Shown piece by piece: positions 10,649 to 21,169 of a stretch of 64,000 bases of DNA; position 1 is the stretch's first letter; each line of letters opens with the position of its first letter. The translations under genes were made by a program, and so were the position numbers. This DNA comes from Isoetes taiwanensis. Taxonomy: Eukaryota > Streptophyta > Lycopodiopsida > Isoetales > Isoetaceae. The DNA lies in the NCBI GenBank assembly GCA_021234155.1, contig JAJEKV010000157.1, forward strand, positions 718,807-782,806, given 5' to 3'. The notes beneath the pieces are model-generated. The model had not been told where the DNA came from and did no database searches. It worked only from the letters and a program-made list of their open reading frames with translations.

Positions 10649-11462
10649 CTATCGACATCATGTCTTATCTACGATACTGATCGAAGGGGAGGAGAACATT
10701 CTTGCACATGACATCCTCCATCTTTTATATTGCTTAGAAGAAGGGCTCAGGATCGACGAGCTCAAGGGAGTAATTGCAGAAGGGCAGCAGAAAGAACTCA
10801 TCGACTATTTCTGCCAAGAAGTCCCAAGAGAGGTAGCAGAACAACACTCTTACACTGGCGAGACGATGTTCGACATCACGACATACGAATACATAAGGCA
10901 ATTGTATCACCAACAACTGCCAGTCATCCCAAAGGAGGAGTTTCGAGAGATTCAAAGCAGGTTGTACAAATCAGGGAGAGGCCCAAGCTCTAGCCGACCC
11001 GTTCAAGCACGAAGCATGCGGGAGGGGTCCAACAACATCAACTTAGATAGTGCAACCACCATGTGGAGGGACCATGAAGACCTCCTAGCACTAGATGTCT
11101 ATGGTGGAGCGGCTCAAAGGAAGGGCACAGGGTCGCAGGCGGCAGGATTCCAAAAGGGGAAGGCGCTTCGATACTATCTTCCAGTTCTAAGCCAGGGCCA
11201 AATGATAATATTCCACAGGGACTTCAGCCCCCGAGGAGAGGAGGTCGTAGCACTCTTGATTGCACTTACAAGGTTCGGCCAGCATGCCAAGACGAGGGAG
11301 ACCACGGATGACGTCATCCTCTTCAAAAGATCTGTGGTCCTCTACAGCCTCGACTTCGCCAGAGGCCACCTAAGGGACACACTGATGACAGTAGTAACGG
11401 CTGTAGCACCACTGCTCCCACCTCCTCAAATGGCCCGAGCTTTAGAAGGAGGATCATCCTAA
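10649..11462 (+). CDS. Unidentified ORF upstream of gag
   Basis: An open frame of about 270 codons whose first in-frame ATG is at 10866 (198 aa from there). Upstream in the same frame it reads ILAHDILHLLYCLEEGLRID. Later parts include DITTYEYIRQLYHQQLPVIP, KALRYYLPVLSQGQMIIFHRD and VVLYSLDFARGHLRDTLM. It is rich in Arg, Gln and Leu and has no membrane segment or catalytic motif that I recognise. Its composition resembles the gag-pol region that follows, so it may be an extra 5' ORF of the same retrotransposon; an older separate element is the alternative. An AT-rich gap (11560-11790) separates it from gag. Confidence 0.45.
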
Positions 11463-11829
11463 AACATTCTGCGCAATGTCAGCAAAGGTCTTCGACTCAA
11501 GGACGTGAAGAACGTCTTCAAGTCTATGAAGGACTCTCGACGATAAACGCTCATCCCTCCCTGTATATTAATATGTACCAAGAGAATTCTATGATTGCAT
11601 GTAATATTATATATTTTCTATGAAAATTTTCAAGCTTCCAATTGTATGTTGATGTATCAACTATAATAATTCATTGTTAACTTATAAGTTGAGTTTCAAC
11701 TTGATTTCTTTCATGACTAACAAGAATTAACATTAAAAGACATCATGATATATAACTTTGAATAACAACCATGGTGGTTAATACTTGCAGCCAGGAATAT
11801 TGACTCGGGGTCACAAGGTCAGGGCAAAC

Positions 11830-13086
11830 AACATCAGTGGCAACCTAGGAAGCTGTTCGGCCGAGATCACGACGAAGAACAAGAGATGACGGCTGAAGCA
11901 ATCAACGGAAGATTGACCCAAATGAGGAACCAGATGCAGCAACTGATACAGTGGGCTATACCTTTGATGCATGCTTAGGAGTATGGACCAATGCCACCTC
12001 CACCACCGAGAGGACCAGATGAAGCTCCTCAACTAGAGCAGGAAGAAGTCCATGTGCCTGAGAAGAAAAAAAAGTGAAAAAGAAGAAGTAGGAGGAGCCC
12101 ATCTCCTTCGAACTCCAGCAGACACTTCATGAAGTGGATCCGAAGCAGTTCCACAAGTGAGTCCTCACAAGGCAGGGACAGGACCCATAGAACAGGGGAC
12201 TACCAGAAGAAGGTGGATAGTGCAATGAGCAATGTATAGAAATCTCGGAAGTTGGGTCAGTTCTCCGGGAAAGATAGATCTGGAATGGAAAGTGAAGCTT
12301 GGTTAGACGAGATGGAAGAATTTGGGAACTCATACGGGATGAAAGATAAGGACATAGAAAGGTAGCAACAACAAATCTGATTGGACTAGCCCAGATTTGG
12401 TGGAAGGATATGCCAAGTCAAACAAGTTAAGAAGGAACAATTACTAAAGCCAAGACCTTGAATAAGGCTATCCGCAAGCTCTACATCCCAAGGTCGCACA
12501 CCAGCAGACAAATTCAACAGTTCTATAGGTTGGACCAAGGGAATCTATTAGTGGCCAAATATATAGAGGAATTTATGAGGCTAAGGCTGAATATCCCAAG
12601 GATCACTGAAAGGCAAGCGGTGGATGGCTATATTGAGGGATTGAACAGTAAAATTAAGAGATTGGTACGAGCCATCAACCTGAAAATAGTTGGGGAAGCC
12701 AAAGACAAGGCACTAAGCTTGGAAGAGGCACCGACAACCCCGACACAGAAATAACAAGCTTACAAAGGGAAAGCAACAGGGCCTTATCAGCCAAGGCAAG
12801 CATCCTCCACACCAGCAGGGCACCAATATCAGGGAAAGACGGATAAGAGAGGATCTTACGGGGAACAGAGGCAGCAGGAAGGCCCATGGGAAAATCAGTC
12901 AAATTCTTTTTGGATAATATGCCGAAGGAAAAGAGGGAGGAATGCATAAAGAAGAAGTTATGTTTTAGGTGCTTCCAGCCTGGTCATCGTACGCATGATT
13001 GCCCTTTTGTGATGCAAGCAGCACTGGCAGAGCTCATTGATTGGGAGCCACCAACGAAAGTGGATGACGACGAAGACGACCAGTAG
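11830..13086 (+). pseudogene. Chromovirus gag with CCHC zinc knuckle, broken
   Basis: Gag packages the element RNA. Frame pieces read INGRLTQMRNQMQQLIQWA near 11895-11960, a retrotransposon-gag core at about 12240-12700 (QFYRLDQGNLLVAKYIEEF) and a CCHC knuckle KLCFRCFQPGHRTHDCPF at about 12955-13008 (C-x2-C-x4-H-x4-C intact). Stops and shifts near 12030, 12365 and 12753 split it. An acidic tail (VDDDEDDQ) ends at 13086. Confidence 0.85.
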
Positions 13087-13131
13087 GAGCCTCAAGACTT
13101 CATAGAAGGTGAGTGCAGAATTTGTGTAGCT

Positions 13132-13749
13132 ATTGAGTCAGGTGATGTAAAAAATCAGTCCACGGTTATTTTGGCAGAGGGCATCATTGATAGCAAGCCC
13201 TATGCAGTCCTCATAGATACAGGTAATTCGCACAACTTTGCTTCTCCCAAATTGGCCATCTTAATGAAGAACAAGACCCTTAAGACCAAGCCTAGGCCGG
13301 TCAGTATGGCAAGTGGTGCAATTCATCACTCCAAGGGAAAGAGAATCAACTTTGATATAGACCTGAGTGGAACCAAATGGACTATGGGGAAAGAGGTAAT
13401 GGATATTGGTAAATATGGCCTCATAGTGGAAATAGAATTCCTAAAGCCAGCTAAAGCCATGATCAATTGCGACAAGCACGAGATCTCCATCACGGCTCCC
13501 GACGGGAATCGATTTATAGTCAAAGGTAAGAAAGTCCTTTCAGCAATGCAGTGCATCTCCTTGAAGGAATTACGCAAGAGCTTAATGAGAGATAAGGTGG
13601 AATATATCCTTAGGCTAGAGGCAATTGAGCATAGTCAGGAAAAGCGAAGTGAGGCAAGCTTGAACCAGTTGCCCAGGCCAGTAGCAAGGTTAATCAAGGA
13701 GTTACATGATGTATTTTCGGATGAAATCCGTGAGTTACCACCCTATTGA
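13132..13749 (+). pseudogene. Chromovirus aspartic protease region
   Basis: Open from 13171 to a stop at 13749. The retroviral-type protease active site appears as AVLIDTGNSHNFAS (Asp-Thr-Gly) about 12 residues in. It continues through SVMAS-like and DIGKYGLIVEIEFL segments, then a linker to the RT (VARLIKELHDVFSDE). The last codons (LPPY then TGA) show that one stop separates it from the RT frame, where a live element would read through. Confidence 0.85.
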
Positions 13750-13752
13750 GGC

Positions 13753-14548
13753 ATGGAGTGTGAGATCACACTAGCAACAGATGCTAAGCCTACCAGCAAG
13801 GCCCTTTACAGGATGAGTACTCCAGAGCTAATAGAGCTCAAGAAGCAATTGCAAGAATTGCCCGAGCTCGGATTCATCAGGGCAAGCATATCGCCCTTCG
13901 GGGCACCCATTCTCTTCATGAAGAAGAAGGATGAAAGTCTAAGGATGTGTATAGACTACCATCAGTTGAACAAGCAGAAGGCAAAGAACAAATACGCCCT
14001 GCCTAGGGTAGATGACTTGATGGATCAACTCCAAGGAGCAAAAGTATTTTCTAAGATAGACTTGAGATCAGGATACCATCAGATAAGAATCAAGGAAGAA
14101 GACATCCATAAGACCGCCTTTAGAACGCGGTATGGGCATTATGAATTTACAGTTATGCCATTAGGCTTATCGAATGCTCGGGTAACATTCGTGAGACTAA
14201 TGAACGACATCTTTCAGAGAATTCTTGGACGAGTTCGTCATCATCTTTTTCGATGACATTCTAATCTACAGCAAGTCTATGGAAGAACATGTCGTACATG
14301 TGAGGAGAGCATTTGAAAAGCTAAGACGACATCGTTCATACGGAAAACTTTCAAAGTGTCACTTTGCAACAAGTAGAGTGGAGTATTTGGGGCATCTGGT
14401 CACAACAGAGGGAATCTCAATGGACCCAGTCAAAATGGAAGCCATAGTGGATTGGTCAGCACCAAATAATGTCTCAGAAGTGAGGAATTTCCTTGGCTTG
14501 GCAGGCTAATACCACAAATTTGTAAAGGACTTCGCTAAGTGGGCGGGC
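13753..14548 (+). pseudogene. Chromovirus reverse transcriptase, first part, with first duplicate copy
   Basis: Frame 13753-14256 shows [38 protein letters not shown] (motif A Asp) and [13 protein letters not shown]. The frame shifts near 14220, and motif C follows as [18 protein letters not shown] at 14225-14290, then HLVTTEGI. The frame ends with a TAC-to-TAA change near 14507, just before the duplication junction at 14548/14549. All of this is standard Ty3/gypsy RT sequence. Confidence 0.9.
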
Positions 14549-14913
14549 AACATTCGTGAGACTAATGAACGACATCTTTCAGAGAATTCTTGGATGAGTT
14601 CGTCATCATCTTTTTCGATGACATTCTAATCTACAGCAAGTCTATGGAAGAACATGTCGTACATTTGAGGAGAGCATTAGAAAAGCTAAGACGACATCGT
14701 TCATACGGAAAACTTTCAAAGTGTCACTTTGCAACAAGTAGAGTGGAGTATTTGGGGCATGTGGTCACAGCAGAGGGAATCTCAACGGATCCAGTCAAAA
14801 AAGCCATAGTGGATTGGTCAGCACCAAATAATGTCTCAGAAGTGAGGAGTTTCCTTGGCTTGGCAGACTACTACCACAAATTTGTAAAGGACTTTGCTAA
14901 GTGGGCGTCCCCT
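14184..14913 (+). repeat. 365-bp tandem duplication inside the RT gene
   Basis: Copy 1 (14184-14548) and copy 2 (14549-about 14913) both start AACATTCGTGAGACTAATG and run through the FFDD motif to the GTGGGCG junction. Copy 2 has a 3-bp deletion near 14796 and scattered substitutions. The duplication doubles the catalytic motif C block. Confidence 0.92.
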
Positions 14914-15845
14914 TTGTCGGACCTCACTAAGAATAACAAAATAAAAGATTGGGTGGCACATTGGCTTGAGAACGTCCAATTTTCTTTTGAAAAGCTCAAG
15001 GAAGCCTTGATAACAGTGTCAATGCTCATCCTACCTGACCCAAGTAAGGATAAGCTAGTAGCAACAGATGCTAGTAAGCTAGCAACGGGTGGAGTCCTCA
15101 TGCAAGAAGGAAGAGTAATTGCCTATGACTCTAAGAAGATGACACTGAGCAATGTTACCCAACGCATGATTAAGAACTCCTAGCCATAGTAAGAGCTCTT
15201 TGCATTTGGAGGCACTACCTGCTTGGTAGGAAATTTCAGTTAGATACAAATCATCAAAGCCTCCAATATAATTTTATGCAACCACTCCTCAACTTGAGGC
15301 AAAGGCAATGGAGGGAATTCCTAGAGGAGTATGACTTTGAGATAGTCTATAAACCAGGTAAATTGAATATGGTTACTGACGCTCTCTCTCGCAGGCCATT
15401 GGAGACTCGAATGCGTTGCAACGCCATCTCCAACTTGTGTAGTGATTTCAACAAAAAGATTGAAGAGGTCTTGACTTCAAACAATGAATTCAAGGAAATA
15501 TGGGCTAGTCTTTGCAATGAGGCAAGGACGGATAAGGAAAGAGAAGTTTATAAAGGATATAAGAGAGAAGGCAATCTTCTCTACCATAAGGACAAACTTT
15601 GTGTCCCCAAATCATCAGGAGTAAGGAAGTTAATTCTTCATGATACTCACAATAGCCCAATAGCCGGCCATGCAGGGTTCATGAAAACCTACTTCAAGAT
15701 AAGAAGTAGTTACTATTGGTCTGGCATGAAGAAGGAGATAGCCAATTACATTTGTCAGCTTTGTCAGCAAACAAAGGCCAAGCATCTTCGAATTCCAGGC
15801 ACCTTGGAACCCTTGGCAGTGCCAACGCTAAGTGGGAGGTTGTAA
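14590..15845 (+). pseudogene. Chromovirus RT end, RNase H and H2C2 zinc finger
   Basis: From the second [11 protein letters not shown] copy the frame continues into the RT thumb (FLGLADYYHKFVKDFAK), then RNase H: LVATDASKLATGGVLMQEGR (catalytic Asp in TDAS). A shift at about 15183 breaks it. It resumes with LRQRQWREFLEEYDFEIVYK and KLNMVTDALSRR, typical of the RNase H end. The integrase N-terminal zinc finger follows at about 15635-15785: HDTHNSPIAGHAGFMKTYFK, then YICQLCQQTK, giving H-x-H and C-x2-C ligands. Confidence 0.88.
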
Positions 15846-16640
15846 GCATGGATTTATAACCGAACTCTCAAGAACAGTAAGGGGCCATGATGCCTTAATG
15901 GTAGTGGTCGGCAAATTGTCTAGGATGGCTCATTTTTTGCCAGGTCGAACCACGGATACAACATTAGATACCGCCTTGTTGTTTGCAAAAGAAATAGTTA
16001 GATTACATGGGATGCCAAGAGAAATTATATCCGATAGGGATCCCAAGTTTATAAGTGCCTTTTGGAAGGACTTCTTCAACACGATCCAGACCAAGTTGGC
16101 CATGAGCATGGCTTATCATCCCCAAACGGACGGTCAAACGGAGTGCACCAACCGAATTCTAGAAGATACGTTGAGTTTTGTGTGGAACAAGCAATCCAAA
16201 TGGGGTGACTACATTTACTTGGTAGAATTTGCTTATAACAACACCAAGCATGAATCTTCCCAAATGTCCCCCTTTATGATTAACTATGGTTATAAATGCT
16301 TGAAACCAGACACTTGGCATAATCCGGTGTCTAAAGTGGAAGTTTCTCAACAAATGTTTTCAGATATGCAGCAGTTGGTAGAAGAGGTTAGAAGCTATCT
16401 TCTGGCAGCAAGAAGTCGACAAAAGAGTATAGCCGACAAGCATAGAACTACAGTTCCAATTTGGCGATAGTGTTTGGTTGAAGATCAAGGTAAAGCAAGC
16501 AAAGCTTCAAATTGGGAATTGCCAGAAGCTTGCTCCAAGATGGGCGGGACTTTTCAAGATCCTATAGAGTGAGTAGGGAATCATGCCTACAAGCTTGATT
16601 TGCCAGCCCATCTCGAAGTCCAAAGTCGTCCACGTAAGCC
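15832..16640 (+). pseudogene. Chromovirus integrase catalytic core and C-terminal domain
   Basis: The integrase joins element cDNA to the genome. The DDE core is seen as SMDF near 15846 (a one-base shift follows), then REIISDRDPKFISAFW (second Asp) and AYHPQTDGQTECTNRILED (catalytic Glu). After the stop at 16470 the C-terminal GPY/F-like region reads GDSVWLKIKVKQAKLQ and LAPRWAGLFKIL in another frame. The overall layout matches plant chromoviruses, but several breaks make it inactive. Confidence 0.88.
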
Positions 16641-16975
16641 TATTAAAGAGGTACACTCCAAACCCATAGGAGGTCTTGGATACTCCAACTTTGTTGGAGA
16701 TGACAAAGGAGCAAATCGAGATAGTTCATGAGTTAATTCTCGATAAGGCATTTAAGAAGACAAGAAGGTTCCAATTCCTTCAATATTTGATCAAGTGGAA
16801 GCACTTGCCCGTGGAAGATGCAACTTGGGTATTGAAGCAAGATTTAGAGAAGCAATACCTGGACTTTATGAAGGAGTTACAAAGCCATCTCCGAACTGGT
16901 CGATACCAACTTGCCAGGTGCTTAGCTAAGCTTGTGTATGCCTTAGTGTTAGTGCAGAAAGCATATGCAATCTAG
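16640..16975 (+). pseudogene. Integrase-linked chromodomain
   Basis: Chromodomains guide chromovirus integration to heterochromatin marks. Here the segment RFQFLQYLIKWKHLPVEDAT followed by WVLKQDLEKQYLDF has the expected LIKW..P..ATW pattern. It is open from 16676 to 16975, but out of phase with the preceding integrase pieces. Confidence 0.85.
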
Positions 16976-17640
16976 GGTTACCCTCTAGGAGCATTCTCTA
17001 GGCCAGCACGCACCAAGAGTGTGCATGACCATAGGGAGGTCATGGTGAGATATGAAGTGATCATGCGCGATGATGGGATCGTGAGATATTCTCTAGCTTA
17101 AACCCCCAGGGGCATGAGGCACTGCGAGTGTACTCGATCAAAGAGATCTTGTACAAAGTAACATCCGATCATGAGCAATAATAGGATCATCCTAAATGGT
17201 CCTTAATCTCAAAGCCTAGGGGCCATGATCGAGTGCAAGGTAGTAGAGGTAACCTTGAGCTAGTAGTTTGGCTCAAGGAGGTAGTGGGGGGAGGAGGGGG
17301 GTCCCCTAAAACCACAAACTTATTAACTAAACTAACATAATGTGCTACGTGTGCAGGCCAGTGAAGGAAAGCATGGATGAGGGAGCACATTACGAGAAGA
17401 TAGGAGTCATAATTTTTGTAGACGTAGCTATGAACTCTCAATAATTGTTGTGATAATGTTATGGTTATATTGTGATAAGTAACACTTGTGAAGGCTATAT
17501 AATTTTGTATAGGTACAAATATAGCCTATATGTACGTGCTAGGTAGCCAATAACAAGTTGATATTTGCAATAAAGTTAAGTTCTACATTCATGTTGTGAG
17601 TTTTTGCAGGGCTGTTGCAGGTTTGTCACCTTAGCTTAAT
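16976..17640. other. 3' untranslated region of the chromovirus
   Basis: Non-coding stretch between the chromodomain stop and the pre-polypurine hairpin. It contains G-rich runs near 17285-17302. No gene seen. Confidence 0.5.
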
Positions 17641-17648
17641 GCTGAGGA

Positions 17649-17862
17649 CCACTGTTGGGCAAATTCGGGGGCAGAGAAGGGTTGTTTCGGTTGAAACTAA
17701 GAATTTCCAGTTGAGGTAGCGCATTGCAGGAAACATTCCGGTGGATTTTTATGTATATTTGTATGAGTAATACAAATTTTCGATTGGGAACTGAAAATAT
17801 CCGGCTATTTGATGAAAGAGTAGGAAAATTTCCGATTGGGTTTAAAAACTTTGCCCAACACT
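17649..17862. mobile_element. 214-bp hAT-type MITE in the chromovirus 3' end
   Basis: Flanked by a perfect 8-bp duplication GCTGAGGA (17641-17648 and 17863-17870). The inverted ends carry TGTTGGGCAAA and TTTGCCCAACA. 8-bp duplications and CA(G/C)TGTTGGGC-like ends fit the hAT superfamily. Removing the insert restores ATGCTGAGGATAGCAT, the same short hairpin seen next to the polypurine tract of the element at 39.5 kb, which confirms the boundaries. No coding capacity. Confidence 0.85.
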
Positions 17863-17880
17863 GCTGAGGATAGCATTATC

Positions 17881-17893
17881 CTAAGGGGGGAGA
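17881..17893 (+). other. Polypurine tract of the chromovirus
   Basis: CTAAGGGGGGAGA directly precedes the LTR start and lines up with AAGGTGGGGAGAA (minus strand) in the 39.5-53 kb element. It primes plus-strand DNA synthesis. Confidence 0.8.
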
Positions 17894-17894
17894 A

Positions 17895-18936
17895 CGTGAC
17901 TTTCCCCCGAAATATACGCTATAAATACATATATTTCTGGGCCACGTCACCGTACAAGTCTACTTTAGTAGCCTTGTACACCATAGTTGGTGGAAAAGGG
18001 AGCATGACTAAGTTATTCATACAACTTAGCCAACCTTAGGCATAGATAGGGCCATTTCCACATGGCCTCACCCTATTGGGCACCCATCCATGGACTATTG
18101 GAGCCATGTGGCATAACATGCAACCCTAACCTATAAATGGCCAAACCCTAATCCTAGACCATTTTTCTGGCTCCAACAGTCTAGGAACCTTGTTTGCGCT
18201 CGAAACTCCGTTTTGAGAACCATCTATTGTGGCACAGTATAGCACATCAGCCCCCAGAGCGTGAATGCATCAGTAGGAGTGGGAGCTACTTCGAACCCCT
18301 TGAAGGCCATGGAGATGCCGGGAGTAGGAGGGAGTTCCTCGGAGCAGGTATTCGGGGTTAGAGTTCTTTGTAATCGAGATGGAACTTTTCCTACCTCATC
18401 AGACCGGGGAGATGCAACTTGGAGTAGTCTCGATGGGTGATACTATGAGACTACATATCCGGCAGGTTATAGTCATGCCAGAGCCCGATCTAGCCAGTCT
18501 ACAAAGTATGCACAGGAGGGGCGGATGGAGTGGTCAGCCCTAGCCATTGTCTATAGCCAGCCCCGCCATTGTTATATCTCGGTCTGCTCTATCTTGTAGC
18601 CCAGCCATCAGTCTACTTCCCTACAAGTTCGAGCCTGGGTATGAGCTCTCATATGTTATGGTATGTTGATATCTTTGTTGAATCTATGGATGTATGGACG
18701 TGCTACTCTTTGAGGTAGTTAGATGTATTGCTATTGTTAGTGCTGGCATTATGTTGTGCTTCCACTGTATAGGAGCCCATAAGGGAAGGGCATCAAGGCA
18801 CCTCCGTGTCCCCTTCCCACACTAGGAGTATCTTGAGTGCAGGATAGATGGAGAGCCCATGCGGCCAGAAGGCTGGATGGAGGATTTCCTACGAGATGTA
18901 CGACCGGGGGTCGTATATTTAGTAGAGAGCATCACA
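17895..18936 (+). repeat. 3' LTR of the chromovirus
   Basis: Starts after the polypurine tract (CGTGACTTTCC, consensus TGTGAC) and ends GAGAGCATCACA. The last 350 bp match, in inverted orientation, the LTR fragment at 19705-24375. A TATA-like TATAAATACA lies at about 17921. About 1040 bp long. The partner 5' LTR was not found. Confidence 0.8.
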
Positions 18937-19640
18937 CTGGCCTAGCCGCAGGGCTTCAAGAATTTGTTTGCCTCTACTCCCCGTTAGGGCCGCGATGTTT
19001 ACATGCGATTCGGGACTCGTAACTTTCCTCGCAATATGTTTGGTCCTCCTAACACTTGGCTTCTTTGATGGTGGCCTTTTTGAGAGCTCTTGCCTCCATT
19101 GATAGTCGACTGTGTCCATTCGCGGCACTTTTGGGTCAATCTCGTAGCCTGGTTGTTTGATGCGCACTTTATAACAGCTTCAGAGATTAGCTTAGAATTT
19201 GCCTTACAAGGACAAAGGAGAGGTTCAGGCTACAACTTGGGAACTTCTAAAGAATAAGTGTGCTTCCATAGATTTTTAGTAGCCACTTTTCTGAAGAGTC
19301 AATGTATTATAACTATGGGTTATTAATTTGGTACTTTCTCTAATCACTTTAATTATTTCTCAAAATTTCTCTATTTCTTTTTGGCCAAATATTGGTCATT
19401 TTCTGCCATTTCTTTCAAGCTTCCTCTTGAGTGATTTCTTGTTCAATTTTCACTTGTAAAATGCAGTCCATAAACAACTTGAGCTCAAATTACTAAAAGG
19501 TTTCTTTTGACCGTATTATTTCTGCCAACTAGTCTATAACTTAATTTAAATTATGACCCTACTAATGAAAAAAAATTCTCCCACCTTTCGTGGTTCATGA
19601 CAGGAATTTTAATTCCATTCCTTAACTAGGCCAGTTAATC
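18937..19640. other. Spacer between LTR elements
   Basis: Sequence of uncertain origin. Parts near 18940-19160 may be an old retrotransposon flank. No convincing gene or boundary repeats were seen. Confidence 0.4.
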
Positions 19641-19691
19641 TACCTATTCAGAGTCATGGCCAGTGCTGGATCTTGGTCAACTAAGATCATT

Positions 19692-19703
19692 GCTCTGATA
19701 CCA
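19692..19703 (-). other. Initiator-Met tRNA primer-binding site of a minus-strand LTR element
   Basis: On the minus strand the sequence is TGGTATCAGAGC, the standard plant retrotransposon site complementary to the 3' end of initiator tRNA-Met. It is one base from the LTR end at 19705. The bases that follow (AATGATCTTAG) are also found after the LTR at 50.45 kb. Confidence 0.9.
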
Positions 19704-19922
19704 TTGTGATGCTCCCCACCAAATATACGATGGCCCGTCATACATCTCGCAGGAAATCTCTCATCTAGCACACCTGCCGCATGGGCCCTCTCTATCTCGC
19801 ACCCGGATGACCATGCTGCGGGAAGGGGACACGAAGGCGTCTTGCGTGCCCTTCCCCTATGGGATCGTATAACAACAGAAGCATAAACATAAATATCAGA
19901 GTCCTCAATTTCCTCCCTGCCA

Positions 19923-21164
19923 GTGCCAGGTGAGTCTGTAGCGATGCACAATAATCCTTTGGCTCGTCCTGAGGATCCTGCGTCTGAAGGAGGGGACTCT
20001 AGATTCTCTACAGAGGAGTTTCCTCAGTTGCCTCCACGAGGTCATGTTTCCGTTATTTCTGCACCTGTGGTTTCTATTGCGGGTCAAATTGCATCTTCTG
20101 GTAAAGCTTCCACTCCCCCTGTTTCTCCACCTTCAGCTGCTCCACTTGCCTTACCTTGGAGAGCAGTTGCCACTGCCAACAGCAACACAGGAGAGCGATT
20201 TGGTGAGTGGATTAAGAAAGACATGCCTTCAGCTGCTTCTTCTACTCGAGTCTCTGCTGCTATTGATATGATGGTTCAGAATAACAAGAAGGATATTGGG
20301 AGTTTGCTTAGCGAGCTTCAGGCAAAGGAGAGTCAACTTGATTTTGAATTGCCTCCTGTGGATGTCTTCTATCAAACAGAGGTGTGCAGAGATACTTTAA
20401 TGGCATCTGGCTACAATGTTGTGCGGATTGATCATGATTTGCATAAGAGGTGTATCAGTAACTTGATGTCATTTGGTGTGGTGGGCCATTATACCGGTGC
20501 GTATCTGGATATTAGGAAGCTTGGTTACTGGTTGACGGGCCATCTCCGCAGGATTGGTCTTCCTGCGTATCGCACCTTGAAAATGCTTGGGAAAAATTTC
20601 TTTCTGGTTATGTTTGATGATACTGCTGTTGCTGATCAATTGGTAGCTCGTGGTGTTGATCCTATGTGGAGTGATTACGTGTTATACCAACCTTATTCTC
20701 CTGGCTTCTCACCGGGTATGTGTAATGCTTTAAAGATGCCTTGTTGGTTTTCTATTATAAATCTTCCACCTGATCTACTTGTGCCGGACTTCCTTGTGAG
20801 TGTTGCTAATGGTTTGGGTACTCACTTGGTGCACTCTATAGTTGATGGTGCTAAGATTTGTGTTTCTCTGCCGTGTGGTCGAGCTCTGCCTAGTTCAGTT
20901 ATCATCAATAGTGGGCCTATGTTCCTCAAATTTGATTTGCAACTACTGAATGGTCTGCAACTTGCTGATTTGTTTCCCCAACTTGAGCTCTTTGCAAATT
21001 TTCGTGCTAAGCGGGATCGCCCTGCCAATGTTCCGATTTCTTCTTCGCCTCTCCCTTCTGCTTCCCCCAGAGTTGTGCCTCCTCAGTCCACGTCCTCTAA
21101 AGATGCAATTGACAAGGATGTTGATATACCCTCCGCCTCTAATATGCGATGCGTGCAGTTTTAG
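19923..21164 (+). CDS. LINE ORF1 protein, DUF4283-type, intact frame
   Basis: An uninterrupted 413-residue frame that starts 24 bp into the element. Residues 1-100 are a Pro/Ser/Ala-rich tail-like segment (SPPSAAPLALPWRAVATANS). Residues about 140-320 form the DUF4283 core: TLKMLGKNFFLVMFDD, VLYQPYSPGFSPG and MPCWFSIINLPPDLLVPDF. The C-terminus is again Ser/Pro-rich. No CCHC knuckle is visible. ORF1 proteins bind element RNA. The frame stays open although ORF2 is wrecked, so it could still be translated if transcribed. The endonuclease deletion starts close to its stop. Confidence 0.85.
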   Translation: MPGESVAMHNNPLARPEDPASEGGDSRFSTEEFPQLPPRGHVSVISAPVVSIAGQIASSGKASTPPVSPPSAAPLALPWRAVATANSNTGERFGEWIKKDMPSAASSTRVSAAIDMMVQNNKKDIGSLLSELQAKESQLDFELPPVDVFYQTEVCRDTLMASGYNVVRIDHDLHKRCISNLMSFGVVGHYTGAYLDIRKLGYWLTGHLRRIGLPAYRTLKMLGKNFFLVMFDDTAVADQLVARGVDPMWSDYVLYQPYSPGFSPGMCNALKMPCWFSIINLPPDLLVPDFLVSVANGLGTHLVHSIVDGAKICVSLPCGRALPSSVIINSGPMFLKFDLQLLNGLQLADLFPQLELFANFRAKRDRPANVPISSSPLPSASPRVVPPQSTSSKDAIDKDVDIPSASNMRCVQF

Positions 21165-21169
21165 TCTTT

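Larger units (their letters stand above)
11781..18936 (+). mobile_element. Ty3/gypsy chromovirus, 5' truncated, decayed
   Basis: Domain order gag, CCHC knuckle, aspartic protease, reverse transcriptase, RNase H, H2C2 zinc finger, integrase, chromodomain, polypurine tract and 3' LTR. A chromodomain at the integrase C-terminus places it among chromoviruses. No 5' LTR or primer-binding site was found, so the left boundary is approximate; the unidentified ORF at 10649-11462 may also belong to it. Frameshifts and a 365-bp internal duplication make it inactive. A small hAT-type MITE sits just before its polypurine tract. Confidence 0.92.
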
